Assembly (NCBI GenBank): GCA_963662175.1
Contig: OY759225.1
Location: 16,051,601-16,115,600, forward strand
DNA length: 64,000 nt
DNA from: Aradus depressus
Taxonomy: Eukaryota; Arthropoda; Insecta; Hemiptera; Aradidae
Direction of reading: 5' to 3'
The position numbers were made by a program, and so were the translations under genes. This document shows positions 30,870-41,859 of the stretch, piece by piece. The notes below the pieces were generated by a model. That model was not told where the DNA came from, did not search any database, and saw only the letters and a program-made list of their open reading frames with translations. The first letter of the stretch is position 1, and the number at the start of each line of letters is the position of its first letter.

Positions 30870-31112
30870 AGGGCTACCGTGTTCAGAAGCGCGGGTTCGA
30901 AACCCGGCCGTCCCTTAGTTTTTTTTATCTGGGTGGTAGAGCTTTAGGTATATTGTCCTTCGAATGGGACATTAAGCGATGGCCCCGAGTTGATGTCAGG
31001 TACTGCCAAAGACCCTACGTAACTAAACATGGTTAGGCAACAATCAGGACTCTCGCAGTAGACGAACTATGGTAGTAGGCGATACGACCAGGTAGTTAAA
31101 GACAGGGAGATT
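30870..31112 (+). mobile_element. SINE-A copy, diverged and deleted
   Basis: B box CGGGTTCGAAACCCGG, TATCTGGGTGGTAGA, GGGACATTAAGCGATGG and GGTAGTAGGCGATACGACC. The 5' head is shortened. Confidence 0.75.
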
Positions 31113-31124
31113 CGGGTACATACG

Positions 31125-31560
31125 TACGGGGGGGAATTGAAGTGTTCTGTGTACATAGGAACATATTGCAGGGTTCAGTAGGTGCCAGGACACATTGAAG
31201 GGCTCCATAAGTACGGTGACATATATAAAGGGTTCCATAGTTCCATAGGTTGGGGGGGGGGGGGGGGGGGGGTAGGGGGGGGGGGGGGAATTAAAATGTT
31301 CTGTGTACATAGGAACATATTGCAGGGTTCAGTAGGTGCGTTTACACATTGAAGGGCTCCATAGGTACGGTGACATATATAAAGGGTTCCATAGGTAGGT
31401 AGGGGGTGAGGGGGGGGGGGGGGGGGGGAATTGAAGTGTTCTATGTACACAGGATGTACACAGGAACATATTGCAGGGTTCATTAGGTGCCAGGACACAT
31501 TGAAGGGCTCCATAGGTATATATATAAGGGGTTCCGTAGGTAGGAGAAATTAAAGGGGGA
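31125..31560 (+). repeat. Tandem repeat (about 150 bp units) with long G runs
   Basis: Three units starting near 31133, 31286 and 31427, each reading AATT(G/A)AA, GTACATAGGAACATATTGCA, GGGTTCAGTAGGTG and CACATTGAAGGGCTCCATA. They are separated by G runs of up to about 20. Degenerate units continue to about 31770. The G runs could form G-quadruplexes. Confidence 0.8.
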
Positions 31561-32649
31561 GAAACACACTTTCAAATAAATCGATATCAAATTTTATATA
31601 TAAATTCAAAACCCCATATGAACGACAAAAAGGTGAGGGTGTTAACATAATAACTCTAGTAACTGCATATATAAAGGGTTCCATAGGTACGGAGAAAAAT
31701 TGAACTTTTCCATAGATACAGGAACATATTCCAGGGTTTCGTAGGTGTGGGGTCACATTGAAGGGTTCCGTCAGTCTGAGGAGCACCCAACTCTAATTTA
31801 TAGTTTCAGTAAATGTACTATATATCCAATTATCGATAATTATAAAAATTATCAACGTAGTGAAAATATTTTTTTTTTCTAATTTCTCACAATGATCGGC
31901 CCAATTTCACTCGCCAATTAATATTCCTTTTTTTTTTTCAAACTAAAATAAGCTCGCATCAAAACCAAATCGAAACAACCGGTTTTTTTTATGATACATA
32001 TTTGAATAAATATTATATTTTATACTAATTTCTGTCTTCACAGACACACACACTCTAAAACCATTCGACCATTTGATATTCAAAACATATTCTAAATCAA
32101 CCCAACTATTTGGTTTGAAGTCAATAGGTGTGTTATTCTGGGACTTCTGAAACCTCACCCTACATCTTGACTAAAAAATCCCTTCTCAGAACGAAGTCCA
32201 TATTTTCTTAAAGATCTCCTTCTATGGACGACCATGAGGTTTTTCCTCCTTCTGACGTTTATGCATCTAGTTCAGGAATGCTGAAAACCTACTTTCCCCC
32301 TGCATAATTCTTTGCATAATGCATAATTCGTTGCTAGTATGCTACAAGTATTAATTATTAGATTATGGAATTTAACCTTCAATTCCGAAATGAACAGTTA
32401 AATTTGATTGAAATTGAAATTACAACGGAAGAATAATTCTTGTTGTTCACAATAGTAATTTTATATTTATTACCGAACAAACAATTTTACAACTCAACGT
32501 CACAATGTGATTTTATGAATTAATATTAAATCAATCCGAAACATTGAAGAATAAAATTCATTTAATAAAACAACAGAGTTGTCACTGTTAATACCTGCTG
32601 CAAATACACAATATAAATGATAGAAAGTAAATTAAAAACAAAATAAGTG
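31561..32649. other. Decayed continuation of the array, R-unit scraps, unassigned DNA
   Basis: 31660-31770 repeats CATATATAAAGGGTTCCATA-type sequence. 31580-31650 and 32090-32160 show R-unit words. 32160-32649 holds nothing recognisable. Confidence 0.35.
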
Positions 32650-33119
32650 GACTGTAGGATTAGGATTAGGATTAGGATTAGGATTAGGATTATAGATGCT
32701 CAACATCTAGGTCATAAGCATCTAAATACTTTGAGATGGAGACAGATGCATATCCATACATATGCACATACACACACATATATACATATATACACACATA
32801 TACAGACATACATCCATATACATATACATACACATATATATATATATATATATTTTAAAGTATTATTGTTTACTTTTACATTTTTGCTTGAATTATAGCT
32901 CGTCCCTTAGTTTTGTATCTCTAAAGAAGTCTATAGTCCTCTGGAGTGCCTCTCGGTGGTCGCCCAGGGCTGCTGGTAGTGCTCTCTCCTGGCCAGCTCC
33001 TCCTGATAGAGTAGACACTCCCCCAGGATGTGCCGCACCGACAGATCCTCCTCACACAGTTAACACTTCCTGGCTTCCTCTCATCTTATCAGGTGGCCGT
33101 GGCTCAGCCGACTGTGACT
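32650..33119 (-). pseudogene. I/R1-like LINE 3' end, second copy, with (TAATCC)n tail
   Basis: The minus strand begins at 33119 with GTCACAGTCGG and encodes the same knuckle region as 4747-4940 (a CGGTGCGGCACATCCTGGG stretch). The TATATG/TGTGTG 3' UTR and GATGTTGAGCATCT follow, ending in about six TAATCC units (32655-32691). Unlike the first copy it has a single knuckle unit. Severely 5' truncated. Confidence 0.78.
32653..32691 (+). repeat. (GGATTA)n run at the LINE 3' end
   Basis: Six GGATTA hexamers on the plus strand. It sits exactly where the LINE copy at 5347-5361 has only two or three units, so it is the retroposon tail rather than an interstitial telomere. Confidence 0.9.
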
Positions 33120-33639
33120 GGTTATTTAAAAAATTATAATAATGGAAAAAAATACTAAACTAATGGAAACAAAACAAAACAAACAAATTAAATCTAAAGA
33201 AATGGTAAAATAAATGATACTAAAATGTCTGGGGAATGTGGGCGGTCGTGAAGTGAAGAGGCCAAGGTGTTGTCACAGTGCGGCTGGGCTGAGGGTCCGT
33301 CTTATAGGGCTTCTTGACCAATACTTGCAACAAGGGCTGAGGGCAGATACTGGTCGAGGTAGTGATGAGATGTGCAGCAAAGGGCTGAAGGCACTTCTAT
33401 TCAGACAGCCAGACTGGTCAGGTTAACTAAACAACTATATCGCCGCAGTGACCTCTACTGGCCAATATACAAAGTACATGCACGTCACCCCTCCACATAT
33501 ACCCCATTGTCTTTATAGAGTTTATTTCACTTTCGGCCTTAACAGTCACAAATTTCTTTTGTAGAGCCAACTTTCAGTCACGTTCGACAGATAATAAAGT
33601 CGTTGGTGCATCACTTAAAATTAATGCAATTAATTACAT
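33120..33639. other. No gene recognised; GC-richer 33230-33480
   Basis: A 70-codon frame at 33214-33426 has no recognisable family. Composition is unlike the flanks, so it may be part of an unidentified element. Confidence 0.3.
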
Positions 33640-33895
33640 AATTACGCTAATAATTAACGATAATTACATAATTCCGTTTTTACTGACATCCAAGGCTAAT
33701 CGTCCGTTTGGGCTAAAATTCATTATTTGACTTACGTAGTGGCTTCCTCTACATAGTATTAAATTTTGTGTCGATCATTACATTGGCTGTTATTAGAGTA
33801 TTTGAGTTTAGCCGCCATCTCTTCAACTGATTTCGCGGAAAATTAATAGGTGCCATCCTTATGAGGCTTTGAGTTTAAATATAAATCATCATCTC
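33640..33895 (-). repeat. R-unit fragment
   Basis: Reverse R-unit: CGTCCGTTTGGGCTAAAATT, GTAGTGGCTTCC, TTGTGTCGAT, ATTAATAGGTGCCATCC. Confidence 0.6.
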
Positions 33896-33899
33896 CAAA

Positions 33900-34880
33900 T
33901 TTTGAACGGGAGAGGAGTTGTGGGTTACCAAAACATAAAATAGCACTTTAAGTGTTGATTTTTTTAGGTTAATGTATGATAACCGGGAGGAAAGGTAAAA
34001 CTGGTTTCGAGTTTTGAATTGAACATTGTTTTACAGGTCTTACGTAAACAGAAATTTCTTTTTATGGTGACGAGGGGGGTACCGAAACATAAAAATGCTC
34101 TTTAACTGGTGAATTTTTGAGGTTAATGTATACAGGGTGATTCTCTTGAAACTTTGAAAAAAATTTGGATAAAACTAGACTGAAAATGGAGTAGAATGCC
34201 GCCAACCGCACCTTTCTATCTCAATCCGTTGCCGAGATATGATTTTTTAAAGTTTTTTTTCGAGAAAACCACGTTTTTTGCCATCAAGTCCCACATTTCT
34301 CCCCTTTAAATCAACTTTTCTCAAATTTTGAATACATTTTCAAAATTAGCGTTCAATTTCCTATCAGACTAGTGTACTTTCAACTTTGAAAATCTCCAAC
34401 TTAGAACCCAAATAACAGCTAAAACGTTAACATTTTAGAAAAATTAAAATTTCAGGAAATACTTCCACCTCAACTACTTTCCCGCTCAAGGACTGCTTCA
34501 ACTGCTCAGGGGGTTAGAAAACTTGCAAATTTAATCAGCTTTCTATTGGTATGGTCAACTTTGCGATTTCATATAGATTTCATGGAGAAATTTAAGGTTT
34601 AATGCGAAAAACGTGATGTAAATCGAATCTAAGGAGGTCACAAATGCAAATTTTTTTTTTTTAATCTAGAGATCATAAGTGCGGCCAGTTCAGGTCTCAC
34701 AATAACAAGAGTAGACAGTGAATTTGACCTTTCGGCAGACACTTAGTGTATCTTGTTTATAACCAGGGGGAAATGTAAAAATGGTTTAGAGTTTTGAATT
34801 GAACATTGGGTAGTACATTGTTTTACAGGTCTTACGTAGGCAGAATATTCTATTTATGGTGAAATAATAACTAAAGTTAC
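33900..34880 (+). repeat. Two-unit direct repeat interrupted by a CAGGGTG-type sequence
   Basis: A unit with ATAACCGGGAGGAAA, GAGTTTTGAATTGAACATT and TTTTACAGGTCTTACGTA occurs at 33975-34080 and again at 34758-34865. Between them, at 34133, begins ACAGGGTGATTCTCTTG. This is a terminal word common in insect repeats, but no matching right end was found. Confidence 0.5.
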
Positions 34881-35240
34881 TCCAGACCTAGCCGGGTAAC
34901 CTGCTACAGTTCTCTAAAATGATACACAGAATTTCCGTTCTATAAGACGATCCCACAGGATGTCCTTAACCTAGAGGCCGGAATTGGATATTGAGAACTA
35001 TGGCTCAGGTCTGGTTCACTTCCTTACTCAGGTCTGACCTCCACACTGAAAGGTTGCCTAGTCTGGGGTGACCTGTGAGCCAATGGGCCTGTCTTAACAG
35101 TCCTGGGAGCACCTCGCATGAAAGTTCAACTCGTTATCAGTTGTAAAGGAAGTGAAAGTTCATCATTGAGGTTGGTCAGTAAAGTGTATACTAACCACAC
35201 TGAAAAAATTCATTACTCAATGTGTGAATCTTCAGTTATA
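34881..35240. other. No gene recognised
   Basis: Moderate GC, apparently single copy. Confidence 0.3.
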
Positions 35241-36129
35241 CAGTAGAACCTCGATAAGTCGAAAACCCCCAAAACTCGAAAAAAAGTTTTGTTCCTTTCC
35301 CTTCAAACCCCAAAACCTCCATTACTCGAAATCTCAACCCTTTATTAGTCGAAATAATCAATGAGTCCCTACAAGCCATTTTGGTACATATTTTCCCTCT
35401 ATAACTCGAAAAAATAAATTGGACCTCTGTATCTCGAACATAGCAATGTTTTATTTTACAACCTTTACAACTCGATTATTTGAAACTAATTACCTCTATA
35501 GCTCGAAGAAAAATAAGTTACCGACTTTAAGAATTTGCCAACAATGTACACCATTGTTTCTTAGAAAACAATTTAGGAGTATACAATAAATGAAGAGCAC
35601 GGGCAAAGAACCAGGTTTGTCACCAGATGTTGAAATTGAGAAAACTGAAATTTAATGTTTGAAAGTCCATATCTATCAATTCCCCGTACGTCATATTTTC
35701 AGCTTCCGTTTTCGTATTGACAAACCGTCTTTTTGAAGCCCGTAACGATGGTGGATCGTGAAATATGTATAATATACTATACTGTAGTGGCCATATCTCA
35801 CATTCTAGAAAAAAATGACAAACCTGGTTCATTCCCCGTGCTCTTCATATACCTAGGATTACCAAATATCTAAAGCAAAAAAAAATTACTGACTTTTAAG
35901 GAAATTTTGAAATAATGTTGATTTATAATAAATATAAATATGTTTGTTACCTCTGTAACTTGAATTTTTATTTATTTCATCTCTCTAACTCAAAATTAGT
36001 TAGAATGAATCTTAACCTCTACAAGTCGAATCAAAATCCGCCCAAGTCGAAATCCTCCATAAGTCGAAAACTCTATAACTCGAATTTTTTTTTTTCTCCC
36101 TTGATGTTCGACTTACAGAGGTTCTACTG
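35241..36129 (-). mobile_element. Pogo-like MITE, copy 3, with a nested MITE
   Basis: Ends CAGTAGAACCTCGATAAGTC and TTCTACTG are bounded by TA. It is opposite in orientation to copy 2. Removing the 255-bp nested insertion at 35592-35846 and its flanking extra bases gives about 630 bp, in line with copies 2 and 4. The iterated TATAACTCGAA-like motif fills the interior. Confidence 0.85.
35592..35846. mobile_element. Unclassified MITE with 31-bp inverted repeats
   Basis: The left end GAAGAGCACGGGCAAAGAAC (to TTTGTCA) pairs with the right end with two mismatches in 31. Comparison with pogo-like copy 4 (no insertion) shows about eight extra bases beside it, so the TSD may be 8 bp but is decayed. 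The interior has no ORF of note. Confidence 0.8.
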
Positions 36130-36234
36130 TAGTATAAAAAAATATAAGAGCACAACATCTGAAATAAGAGAAAAAAAATATGGATACCCCTCCCCCTTCT
36201 CAAAATGTATTCATACAGACATTACTGGGTATAT

Positions 36235-36680
36235 GAACGAAATGAGTTACCAAAAACTACATTTCAGGACAGTTTTCGGCATATATCTCAAAACTCGGAC
36301 TCAACTAAAATATGTATTTCAGTTTTCTTTACAACTATTACTTGAAAACATTTTTGTTTACGTCATAAACATAAGCGGTATCTTGTAAATTGTACTTAGG
36401 CCTTTAAGTAAAGTGGTCTCAATTTTCGTACGATTTCTGCCAAAATCTAATGAGATCTAAGTTAGCACATGTGACGTTTTCATTCCAAATTTCAAGTTCA
36501 TAGCTACAATCGTTTTTGCGGTAGAGCGCTCACAACATTTCAATCATACATGCACACGCACAGACAGACATCATCGCGAAAATACGTCAGAACGTATTCA
36601 GGGGACTTTGAAACGTGAAAATCCGTTGAAACCTCGATCTAGAATTTTCGCACGATTACAATACACTATAGTTACCTATA
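36235..36680 (-). repeat. Second unclassified interspersed repeat, inverted copy
   Basis: Complement of 9655-9990 with moderate divergence. Shared words include CGTTTTTGCGGTAGAG and the GACAGACATCATCGCGAAAA region. Confidence 0.5.
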
Positions 36681-36964
36681 AGGAAGTAAATTTAAAAAAA
36701 ACTGGTAAAAATCTACATTTGGTGAACATATCAACGATATGAGTCACGAAGCAACGGGAATACAGTATATACCTTCATCTCTGTGAAACATGTAGACAGC
36801 TTGACTCTCTGGAACAGCTGAAAATTAATAGAAATATAAAAAATGGGAATTGTTCAACGACCAAACTCACTTCTCGCCGCTGTTAAAGCCACTTTAATAT
36901 ATTGTGTGTATTTATTATGTGAATGTATCAGCATACGGGGTTAGAAAACTTGAAATTCCAGAAA
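36681..36964. other. No gene recognised
   Basis: AT-rich; nothing identified. Confidence 0.3.
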
Positions 36965-37096
36965 ACATCAAATAACGTGAAGATGGCTGCATTTCATGAG
37001 TAGTGATTATTTGACATGATTACAAAACCAAAAAAATAATAAAAAATGACCTCTCACAGATTTTATTATTACATGCTAGGCTTTCGAAGTTGCCAA
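36965..37096 (-). mobile_element. Fragment of Penelope-like element A family
   Basis: Minus strand: AACTTCGAAAGCC, TAATAAAATCTGTGAGAGGTC, TTTGACA/ATGATT and GAAGATGGCTG correspond to 358-466 of copy A. Only the 3' part of the hammerhead (UUCGAAAGCC) remains. Confidence 0.65.
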
Positions 37097-37267
37097 AAAA
37101 AAAAAATTATGTAAAAAAAAAAAAAAATAAAACAGGGATAAAATTTTTGTTACTAAAATACGTAGGTACTTACTTAAAATATTATATATATTCCTTAAAT
37201 ATGTATAATAAATAAAAACAATAAACAAGTAACAAAGACAAATATTTAAATAAATTCCACTGTTTTT

Positions 37268-37440
37268 TTTTTGACCAGAATAGGTTTTCAATGCAAAGCG
37301 TCACCATCAGTGGCATATCCCACCCGTATATTGTAGAGGCTAAAGGACTACTGGCTGGATGTAACACTGATGATGACGCTGTTGCGTTGAAAACCGACTC
37401 TTGTCAAAATAATACACAAAACAGTAGGGAAAACAACGTA
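37268..37440. mobile_element. Penelope-like element F (E family): diverging hammerhead copies
   Basis: Minus-strand core at 37285-37310 (CUGAUGG, GACGC..., GAAAACC) and plus-strand core at 37367-37400 (CUGAUGA, U, GACGC/GCGUU, GAA) are separated by 56 bp of element sequence. Stem III is degenerate in the plus copy (AACCGACU). Probably inactive. Confidence 0.55.
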
Positions 37441-38237
37441 TTTTTATTTCTATGAGGAATCTCATCCCACAACATCTTTCTGTCACTTCAAATTATCTAA
37501 AAAAACATAATTTAAAAAGTAAATTAAATAAGATAAAATTCTTCTATAAATAAAAAATATATAAAACTATTCAAAAAAATTTACAATTTCATTTTTCTTT
37601 TTTTTTCCGCGACATTAACATTGAATGTTTTACCCATTCCATAACTTCCTCTATGCTACATATAGTCGAGGAAGACGTACATCCCTGCACATATGAAATT
37701 TGTGTATTTGGGTACGTGATAGATGTCACGTCTTTGTAGTCATTGTAAGTCAGAACTGCCCAAATATTCTGATATTCTGACGTACTTGCCTTATAATCAG
37801 CAACCAGACGTTATATCTTTGCTGATCCGTGGAGTGTCTTCAAATTGCCTCATTACGACAGTCCAGTAAGCCATTTACCCCTAGTCACTTATAAGGTCAT
37901 CAGCATACGTTCTAATGAATTATTTATTCCTAGAATATCGGTGTCTTTGTTTGTTCCGCTTATAGTTATTAGATTTCCTCAAAACTACTTTGCCCAAAAG
38001 CCCATATATATATATATATATTATTTTAAGTGTATATAAATATACACCTAAAACTTAACGATACAAATACTTATTTTTTTTTTTTTAATTTGTATAATAT
38101 CAACGTCTTTGTTTATTCCGCATAAAGATATTAGATTTCCTCGATTCTACTTTGCCCCCCATACTCATTGTATGTTCCTATTCCATAAAATGAAAATAAA
38201 AATTAAAAATAAATACATTTGAACTTCAATAAAAAAA
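37441..38237. other. No gene recognised
   Basis: A direct repeat of TCTTTGTTTATTCCGC-like sequence (37940-37990 and 38105-38155) is present. Otherwise AT-rich. Confidence 0.35.
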
Positions 38238-38485
38238 CTCATACCCGGGCTTTACCTGTTTTATGGAGTCCTAAATTTTGCCTACAGGTTTATTCACCTG
38301 GGGTAGGGGTCTTTAAAGAGTACCTGACATCGAACAGGCTCGAGACGATCGCTTAACGTCCCTTCTGAAGAACGGCATGCTCAAGGTTTTTTCACCTCTC
38401 AAATAAGAAACCTAAGGGTCTCAGCCGGGTTTCGAACCAGCGATTTTGAGCTTAGTAGGTTAGCAGGCTACATCTTGGCGCCCTC
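38238..38485 (-). mobile_element. SINE-A copy, abutting a mariner
   Basis: Minus-strand SINE with CGGGTTTCGAACC and the GGCGCCCTC head end. The next TA (38486-38487) is the mariner target site. Confidence 0.8.
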
Positions 38486-38487
38486 TA

Positions 38488-39304
38488 TACGAGGTGTATT
38501 AAAAAAGTAAGGGGAATTTTGTAATTTCGCTGGTTGTATTAGACTGAATCGCGCGATTTTTTCGTTGTTGTGTTGGTAATCATGTCTGAAAAGTATCTGT
38601 ACATTGTTAGCCAAACCGGATGTTTAGTCTGCTGTCAGCTGTCAAAGAGGTTAGATGTGTTTTGGTACGATCGGCGATTATTTATTTGTTTACAAAATGG
38701 ATGAGAGAATTTTGATTAAATTTTGCTATAAGAATGGAATAAAGTGCAGCAAAGTTTTAGAAATGTTAAATATTGCTTTTGATGAGTCTGCTATGTGTAA
38801 AACTAGGGATTACGAGTGGTATAAAAGCTCGACAAGTGCGGTCGAGTTCTTGCCAAAAGGTCAAAGTACTACCTACAAGTGAAGCAATCCGAAAAAAACG
38901 CCCGGATTTGTGGCGAAACAATTCATGGCTTTTGCACCACTTTTGCATCTGCTCACACTTCATTGCTTGTGAAGTTTTGGCCAAAAACAACACTGTAATG
39001 ATGCCCCAGCCGCCATATTCCCCAGACATGGCTCTATGTGACTTTTTTCTGTTCCCAACAATATAGAGAACCTTAAAGGGTCATCGTTTCACAAGTATAG
39101 ATGAGATTAAAAGCTCATCGCTGAGAGCTAAATGCTACCCCAAAGATCGAGTTCCAGAAGTGTTTCGGGGATTGGAAGAAGCGCTGGCATAAGTGTATAA
39201 TATCTAAAACGCCTATTTTGAAGGGGATAACATTGATGTAGACGAATAAATAAAATTACTTTCAAAAACTGAAAATTCCCGTTATTTTTTGAACACACCT
39301 CGTA
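38488..39304 (+). mobile_element. Mariner-family transposon, internally deleted (817 bp)
   Basis: Inverted ends TACGAGGTGTATTAAAAAAG and the complement of TACGAGGTGTGTTCAAAAAA are bounded by TA (38486-38487, 39305-39306). A typical full element is about 1.3 kb, so about a third is missing. The transposase remnant inside identifies the family. Confidence 0.92.
38697..39245 (+). pseudogene. Mariner transposase remnant
   Basis: The N terminus MDERILIKFCYKNGIKCSKV (helix-turn-helix region) jumps to VEFLPKGQ, then after a frameshift EAIRKKRPDLWRNNSWLLHH and PQPPYSPDMALCDFFLFP. The third catalytic Asp is present in CDFF. The second, normally in the HDNA motif, is lost (HHFCICSH). DNA-binding and first-Asp segments are deleted. 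Not functional. Confidence 0.9.
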
Positions 39305-39714
39305 TATGCACACTCTGTATATTCACATGTATCCTACTTTGATTTTCATAAACCAATTTCATCAAATTTACATCAAAAAATTGTATACTGAAATTTCAAT
39401 ATAACTATGAGAGCAAAAACTGGTTATTTTAGTTTTAATGAATTTTTAACCAGAAAAATGAGAAAGATACATTCAATACACATCTCATTCTGCTAACAGA
39501 GGCTCATAGTGACAATTGTGGTTATCTGTAGTGAAATTGTCACTTGAAAATAGCCAATATGGGACAGGTTGGTTGGTATAAAGAGACTGAAGAGGTATGA
39601 AAGGTGAGATTTGTGTGATGTAAGCCAACCTTGAACTTGAAGTGACGAACGTTGAGGGCCTCTAACCACTTGCCACAATCCACACAAGCAAAATATATGA
39701 CAATGTCTGACTTC
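39305..39714. other. No gene recognised
   Basis: Single-copy-looking; nothing identified. Confidence 0.3.
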
Positions 39715-39821
39715 CCCAGATATACGAAGTATAGAGTAAGTTATGTAATCGATCAGAAATTCAATGTTGAGTTCTCAACGAAATTTCATGTTCTTCGACC
39801 TTCTAACTCCAAAAAATAAGT
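39715..39821 (+). repeat. R-unit fragment
   Basis: CTTCCCCAGATATACGAAG, GTTATGTAATCGATCAG, TTTCATGTTCTTCGACC, cut by the SINE at 39822. Confidence 0.6.
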
Positions 39822-40381
39822 GGGCGCCGATAGCTGAGTGGTATGCGTGCTTGCCTTCTGAGCTCAAGTGGGTTTATTTTAACTGGGAGGTAAAATAAAC
39901 ATAAGCACGCCGTCCTTCGGATGGGACGTTAAGCGATGATCCCGAGGATGTACGATGTTAGGGGCAGTGCCGGATTAAGTCCATTGGATGCCCTAAGCAT
40001 TCTGAGCTTATGATGTTCCCGCCTCACTATATGATTAACGTCTTACTTATGTTGGCAAGTTCAATACGAAAGCACCATTGAACAAAACGAACACAAAATT
40101 AATTAAGCAAGAAAATAAGAAAATCAATTTTTTTTAAATTAATTTATTAAAACACTAAGTTTCTTTTTCGTTCAAATACGCCATTCGTTCATCATATACG
40201 TGCACTTCTTCGTCAGATACTTCTTCTTCCTCAGTATCGTCATAATCAGGATTTGCGAAATTACGCCAGGGTCATGAAAAAAATTATGCGACCAATAAAT
40301 GTTTTTATATTTAACATATTTCAATTCATTTTTCATTAAAACTGATGGCAGATTTACGAAAAAAATTAAAATTGAGAAATA

Positions 40382-41196
40382 CAGTGAAACTTCTCTTAGA
40401 CGGACACCCATGGGGCCGTGGAAGTTGTCCGTCCAGCAGAGGTGTCCTCCTAACAGAGGGAAAAAGAAAATAGAAGGCAAATTGATAAGGATGAAAGGTA
40501 TCTTTTCTAAATGTATCGTATGTAGAAAATATTGTTTATTGAACAACTGAATACAGTTTTAAAAAATAGGAAATTTGTAATAAAATCAGAAATTTGTACT
40601 AGAATCCGAACATAAACAATGGTACAACGTTCTAAAAAAATCGGACATTTTCTTTTGTTTCAATTTTTTTTCCCCAATCGAGTTTTCAATATTGTCCTGT
40701 ACCTGAGAAATTGAAATTAATTACGAAGCATCGTTTGCTTGGAGGCAATAACGCTTGATTAAGTTCGCGTAGTGCAGAGCATCTGATGAACTGATAGGTA
40801 CGTCGACAGTTTGTGGTTCATTAATGATGGTCTCCTCCTCGTCATTCGTCCTGGCATCCAATAATGTGAAGAAGGTTTAACGAATCGTCTTCAGTACATA
40901 ATTCTGCAACTATTGAAGACTAATCTGCAGCATCTCCCTGATCAAACTGTGAAGTCAGGTGCTCAAATTCTTGTTGAGAAAACTTCTTGGAATTACGAGT
41001 CCCTATGTAAACACAGGTGGACTATGTGAAAAGTTTGGTAGTTGGTAGTACAATGTACAAAGAGAATTCTAAGAACATATTAAACGTCAACCCGAATTAG
41101 AGGCCTGCCTGTCCGTCCAACAGAGGTAGTCTGCTCTGATCGGTACTCGATTTCACTGTCCGCGTCCGTCCAAGAGAGGGTCCGTCTAAGAGAGGG
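40382..41196 (-). mobile_element. Pogo/Tigger-like transposon remnant
   Basis: Left end CAGTGAAACTTCTCTTAGAC after TA. The right side carries GTCCGTCCAAGAGAGG and GTCCGTCTAAGAGAGG blocks but has lost the terminal bases. Subterminal GTCCGTC.AAGAGAGG motifs recur at both ends. A minus-strand transposase C terminus lies inside. Confidence 0.75.
40620..41000 (-). pseudogene. Pogo-type transposase C terminus with PCNA-box-like end
   Basis: The minus-strand frame reads SSSDALHYANLIKRYCLQ, stop, ISQVQDNIENSI and then LKQKKMSDFFRTL. The 'SS(E/D)AL..' acidic tail and the closing QKKMSDFF (Q-x-x-M-x-x-F-F) are features of pogo/Tigger transposases; Drosophila Pogo is known to bind PCNA through such a motif. 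Catalytic and DNA-binding domains are gone. Confidence 0.7.
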
Positions 41197-41495
41197 GCAA
41201 ATGTGTTGAAATCTCTATATATTCTGCCGAGACCGTAAAAATTGTCCAATAGCATTGTGGACTTGGTGCCCCCGAGACGTGGTACCATAAATAATAGCTT
41301 AGTCTGCTTATAGGTTAATCCGGCACTGATTAGGGGCTCGTTAAAGACCCCTGCCCTAGATGAATACAAATTTAGGGTAGACAGAATTTAGGACTCCCAC
41401 AGTAGAGACGGGCTCATGTCCACCAGAGTGACGAAAGAGCGCTCTGGTAGTAGGTGATATGACCTCGTAGTTAAAAGCCCTGGCATGAGTCGTTC

Positions 41496-41859
41496 TTATT
41501 TATTTTGGACACTAATATATATACTGTTATATATAATTGTTATATCTACTTAAAAGATAATGAGGTTAAAAAAAAAACATTTTCAAAATGCATTTTTTTG
41601 TTAATTTGCATAAACACTGATAACCTTGCCATGTAGTATCGTACTTTATTATGCAACTCACAATAATATTTACAATGTTAATTAATCAGGTCTGCGCACC
41701 TCCCGTCCTGAGGTGCCTCTTTTCCATCCAAATTGTTGTCACCCCCTGTCGGAACCTTTGGAAAGGATACACAAATGTAACATGATCTGATGTGGCAACC
41801 CAATATATATTTTGAATAGAAAAATTATAATGGTAAATGTACTGTAAAGTTTTCGCTCT
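41496..41859. other. No gene recognised
   Basis: AT-rich; unassigned. Confidence 0.3.

Larger units (their letters stand above)
39965..41328. mobile_element. hAT element (1,364 bp) inserted in SINE-A, hosting a pogo-like element
   Basis: Ends CAGTGCCGGATTAAG and TTAATCCGGCACTG; flanks GTTAGGGG and ATTAGGGG (7 of 8 identical). Apart from the nested element, the hAT's own sequence is about 550 bp without a transposase. Confidence 0.9.
39822..41495 (+). mobile_element. SINE-A copy split by a hAT
   Basis: SINE parts 39822-39964 and 41329-41495 join cleanly (…GATGTTAGGGG / CTCGTTAAAGACCCC) once the hAT at 39965-41328 and one TSD are removed. The tail is lost. Confidence 0.9.

Noticed and set aside
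32653..32691. Interstitial telomere
   Set aside because: The hexamer GGATTA is not the insect pentamer TTAGG, and it sits exactly at the 3' end of a LINE copy.
38488..39304. Functional mariner
   Set aside because: About a third is deleted, it is frameshifted and lacks the second catalytic Asp.
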